A stretch of DNA of 22,928 bases, taken from assembly GCA_051877215.1 (NCBI GenBank), contig JBJEIR010000024.1, positions 1 through 22,928 of the forward strand, given 5' to 3'. The stretch is from RGIG1959 sp051877215 (GTDB lineage: Bacteria > Bacillota > Clostridia > Oscillospirales > Acutalibacteraceae). Shown here piece after piece: positions 20,470 to 22,928 of the stretch. A program made the position numbers and the translations under genes. Every line of letters starts with the position of its first letter. Position 1 is the stretch's first letter. The notes below the pieces were generated by a model, which was not told the DNA's origin, did no database searches, and saw only the letters and a list, made by a program, of their open reading frames with translations.

Positions 20470-21831
20470 ATGGATTTTTTGGGTTTTCTCGGACAACCGC
20501 TCGGCATTGTGATGTCCTTTATTTACAATTTGGTTCACAACTATTTTCTGACGATTTTTCTGTTTACGCTGCTGATTCGTCTGTTGCTGTTTCCGCTGTC
20601 GCTGAAACAGCAGAAAAGCGCGATGGATCGCGCCAAGCTGGCGCCCAAGCTCGAGCGTTTGCAAAAAAAGTATGCCAACGACAGGCAAAAGCTGGCGGAA
20701 AAGCAGCAGGCGCTGTATGAAAAGCACGGCGTGAGCATGACCGCCGGATGTCTGCCGATGGCGCTGTCCATGATCGTTTTGTTCGGCGTCATCGCGGCGA
20801 TTTACAAGCCGCTTTCCTATCTGACGTCTCCGGCGATTCCGTCTCAGGTCATCAGCGTGGCACAGTATGCCATTATCGATGAAGACGGAGAGAATCCGAA
20901 TAAGGTCAAATCGCAGGATTTGGCAGGGTATTACGGCGAGCTGCGCCTGATGCTCAACAGCGAAAAGAACAAGCAGGATATCATCAGCGAAATCGACAAT
21001 CCGTCGCTGGGCGCGCTGCAGCGCGCGTATTCCAATGTGACGCAGGACAACTATCAGGAGACGCTCGACAGCTATCGGGCGCTGCTGACGGACAAAGGTC
21101 TTAACGGCGCCGCCTATTATGAGACCATTTCCTCCATGAGCGAAAACTTTACGCTCTTTTCCGGCGCACTTTCCATGCTGGAGCAGCCGTGGAACGGCTT
21201 TGACCATATCAATTGGCTGTGGCTTATTCCGCTGCTGTCGGGTATTACCTCCTTTGCGGTCAGCTATGTCTCTTTGCGCTACAGCAAAAAGGGCATGCCG
21301 CAGGATCAGCCCGGACAAGGCTGCTCCAATTATTCCATGCTGATTTTTATGCCGCTCTTCTCGACCTGGATCGCGTTTACCGTGCCGGGAGCGGTCGGCA
21401 TCTACTGGATATTCAGCAACCTTCTCTCGCTGGTGCAAACGGTCGTTATCAATAAGATATACGATCCCGCCAAAGCGCGCGCAGAAGCCGAAGCGGAATA
21501 TCAGGAGCGCCGCCGGAAAAAGGCGGAGGACAGAAAGCGTTTGGCGCAGGCGCGTCAGCGCGAGGAGGCCGAAGCCCGCAAGGCGGAGCAGGAGCAGGAG
21601 CGTCAGCGCGAGCAGTCCCGTGAGATGAATAAAAAGAAATCAAAAGGCGGCGCACAAACACCGTCTAAAAATCCGAATAAGATAAAAGCGCGGGAAGCGG
21701 CGGCGGAAAAAGCAGCCGAAGAAAACGCTTCCGAAATGAAAACCGCCGATGAACCATCTGCATCGGCCGACGCGCAGACAAAGGCGCCGACGGCCGAGCA
21801 GTCAGATACTACAGGAAAGGACAACGAGTAA
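20470..21831 (+). CDS. yidC: Membrane protein insertase YidC/Oxa1
   Basis: The 453-residue insertase has five membrane segments: about 10-43 with the conserved groove Arg37 (LLIRLLLFPL), 92-115, 248-270, 288-305 and 307-330. There is no signal-peptide Cys (no lipoprotein form). A cytoplasmic helical hairpin (45-88) follows helix one. Two features are unusual: an extracytoplasmic insertion of about 130 residues between the second and third segments (117-247), and a charged, coiled-coil-like cytoplasmic tail (331-453) rich in Ala, Glu, Lys and Arg. It follows yidD by 163 bp and is 2 bp from jag, so the three act together in membrane insertion and translation-linked functions. Confidence 0.96.
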   Translation: MDFLGFLGQPLGIVMSFIYNLVHNYFLTIFLFTLLIRLLLFPLSLKQQKSAMDRAKLAPKLERLQKKYANDRQKLAEKQQALYEKHGVSMTAGCLPMALSMIVLFGVIAAIYKPLSYLTSPAIPSQVISVAQYAIIDEDGENPNKVKSQDLAGYYGELRLMLNSEKNKQDIISEIDNPSLGALQRAYSNVTQDNYQETLDSYRALLTDKGLNGAAYYETISSMSENFTLFSGALSMLEQPWNGFDHINWLWLIPLLSGITSFAVSYVSLRYSKKGMPQDQPGQGCSNYSMLIFMPLFSTWIAFTVPGAVGIYWIFSNLLSLVQTVVINKIYDPAKARAEAEAEYQERRRKKAEDRKRLAQARQREEAEARKAEQEQERQREQSREMNKKKSKGGAQTPSKNPNKIKAREAAAEKAAEENASEMKTADEPSASADAQTKAPTAEQSDTTGKDNE

Positions 21832-21833
21832 TC

Positions 21834-22700
21834 ATGCGCAAGGAATGTATCAAGGAAGCGGCTTCCATAGAGGAAGCCAGAGCCGCGGTTGCCGAAGAGC
21901 TCGGCGTGTCGCAGGATCAAATCGAGTTTGAGGTTTTACAGGAACCCCACAAAAAGACCCTCGGTCTGTTCGGCGGTTCCAATGCCCGCGTAAAGGGCAC
22001 GGTACAGCTTGCCGAATCCGCATGTGAAAAAGCAAAGCAGTATCTGGAGCAGGTGCTCGCGGCGATGGGTGCGGCGGCAACCGTCAGTGCAAAAGAAGAA
22101 GAAAACGGCTGCGCGCTGACCATTGAGGGAGAGCACCTCGGCTTTATTATCGGCCGTCGCGGCGATACGCTGGACGCGCTGCAATATCTGACCGGATTGG
22201 TGGCCAACCGCGTGCAAAACGAGTATTACCGCGTGACCATTGATATCGGCAACTACCGCGAAAAACGCGAGCAGGCGCTGACCGGGCTTGCACATAAAAT
22301 GGCGTCGCAGGCGGCGAGAACAGGGCGCAAAAGCTCCCTTGAGCCGATGAACCCGTATGAGCGCCGTCTGATTCACACGGCGGTGCAGGATGTCAAGGGC
22401 GCGACCTCGTGGAGCGTCGGCAGTGAGCCGAACCGCCATGTGGTAATCGGTCCGTCGGATGACAATCCGGCGAAAAATCGCCGCTCCCGCCACAGCGGCC
22501 GCAGCGGCGGCGCGGAGACGCGCAAGCCCCGCGAAAAGCTGCGTGACAGCGAATATGTCATCAAGCCGCCCGAGCGCACGACACGGCAGTTTGTGCCGCG
22601 CAGCAATCCGCTTCCCGTGGCGGAGGACCTCACGCCGTCCGAAAAGACCCGTTCCGAGACGGAGGCGACCGCTACCCTGTACGGCCGCATTGACCTGTAA
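21834..22700 (+). CDS. jag: RNA-binding protein Jag/KhpB
   Basis: The 288-residue protein has the Jag-N domain (1-52, ending KKTLGLFGG), a KH domain with the GxxG loop GRRG (107-110) in GFIIGRRGDTLDALQYL, and an R3H domain (about 143-206) with R177-x3-H181 in ERRLIH. An extra basic, Arg-rich and disordered C-terminal tail covers 211-288. Jag/KhpB binds RNA with KhpA and affects cell elongation in streptococci. ATG 21834 is 2 bp after the yidC stop. Confidence 0.95.
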   Translation: MRKECIKEAASIEEARAAVAEELGVSQDQIEFEVLQEPHKKTLGLFGGSNARVKGTVQLAESACEKAKQYLEQVLAAMGAAATVSAKEEENGCALTIEGEHLGFIIGRRGDTLDALQYLTGLVANRVQNEYYRVTIDIGNYREKREQALTGLAHKMASQAARTGRKSSLEPMNPYERRLIHTAVQDVKGATSWSVGSEPNRHVVIGPSDDNPAKNRRSRHSGRSGGAETRKPREKLRDSEYVIKPPERTTRQFVPRSNPLPVAEDLTPSEKTRSETEATATLYGRIDL

Positions 22701-22735
22701 AAACGGGACGCTTTTGTCAAAAAAACAGGATATTC

Positions 22736-22800
22736 CAAACGGCAGACACCGCAGGACAACCCGGGCGGCGTCTGCCGTTTGAACTGTCGGGATGTTTTTT
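22736..22800 (+). terminator. Intrinsic terminator of the rpmH-jag operon
   Basis: Arms of 17 bp (22736-22752 and 22765-22781) pair with one mismatch around a 12-nt loop, 35 nt after the jag stop. A T6 run comes only 13 nt later (22795-22800), which is further than usual. Confidence 0.7.
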
Positions 22801-22811
22801 GTTAAACATAA

Positions 22812-22831
22812 CTCTATCCCCATTACACAGG
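22812..22831 (-). repeat. Short dispersed repeat, copy 2
   Basis: The reverse complement matches 573-592 at 18 of 20 bases (core TGTGTAATGGGGA). As at the left end, it lies close to a palindromic repeat, which suggests the two elements travel or accumulate together. Confidence 0.5.
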
Positions 22832-22849
22832 GGAAACCTTGGTGCGGAG

Positions 22850-22912
22850 CCCTTTCCCTTGGCTCCCTCTGATGAGGGAGCTGTCACCGCAGGTGACTGA
22901 GGGAGAGAATAA
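22850..22912 (-). repeat. Palindromic intergenic repeat, variant B (copy 2)
   Basis: The reverse complement is identical to 800-862 except for one base. The order with the short repeat at 22812-22831 mirrors the left end of the window. The window stops 16 bp later. Confidence 0.85.
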
Positions 22913-22928
22913 AAGCACCCTGCATTTA

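Noticed and set aside
20377..21438. 353-codon frame opposite yidC.
   Set aside because: It is an antisense shadow; the yidC frame has complete family features and the opposite product is a low-complexity Arg/Gln/His protein.
1..22928. Search for CRISPR arrays, tRNA or rRNA genes, integrases and insertion sequences.
   Set aside because: None was seen. The only repeats are short intergenic palindromes and small tandem repeats; there is no transposase or integrase gene.

Overview
The window is the chromosomal replication-origin neighbourhood of a low-to-moderately GC-rich Gram-positive bacterium. It is most likely a member of the Clostridia close to Oscillospiraceae/Ruminococcaceae. This rests on the classic Firmicutes order dnaA-dnaN-yaaA-recF-remB-gyrB-...-gyrA facing one way and rpmH-rnpA-yidD-yidC-jag facing the other, on AAGGAGG-type ribosome binding sites, on a PheB/UPF0735 regulator, and on palindromic intergenic repeats of a kind I associate with Faecalibacterium-like genomes. 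The taxonomic placement is inference.

Layout from left to right. (1) Positions 1-545 hold the 3' end of a TIM-barrel sugar phosphate isomerase/epimerase on the plus strand. It is followed by a 456-bp gene-free stretch with a mosaic of palindromic repeats and a strong terminator. (2) Positions 1002-4992 hold a leftward aspartate-family amino acid operon: PheB-like ACT regulator, hom, thrB, lysC. It has a good sigma-A promoter at 5139-5167, and lysC contains an apparent internal start for a separate beta subunit. (3) Positions 4993-5592 are gene-free, with repeats, hairpins and the gyrA terminator. (4) Positions 5593-17121 hold a leftward block that reads, in transcription order, dnaN, yaaA, recF, remB, gyrB, five YcxB-like membrane protein genes, gyrA. 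(5) dnaA (17544-18902) lies upstream of dnaN, with a 422-bp spacer carrying a phased array of degenerate DnaA-box-like sites. (6) Positions 18903-19445 are the divergent dnaA/rpmH region with a promoter for each side and an AT-rich segment. (7) Positions 19446-22700 hold the rightward block rpmH, rnpA, yidD, yidC, jag, closed by a long hairpin. The last 80 bp repeat, inverted, a 63-bp element found near the left end.

The most unusual content is the 4-kb insertion between gyrB and gyrA. It consists of five consecutive, diverged paralogues, two of which are internal duplications, giving seven units. Each unit has two membrane helices followed by a YcxB-like soluble domain. B. subtilis has gyrB and gyrA adjacent, so this cluster is an accessory expansion placed in one of the most conserved operons of the chromosome. 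A second cluster of oddities concerns replication initiation. DnaA has Phe where its DNA-binding signature almost always has Arg, and the origin region shows no canonical TTATCCACA boxes that I could find, only (C/T)TTTTCACA-like sites, some at 10-11 bp spacing.
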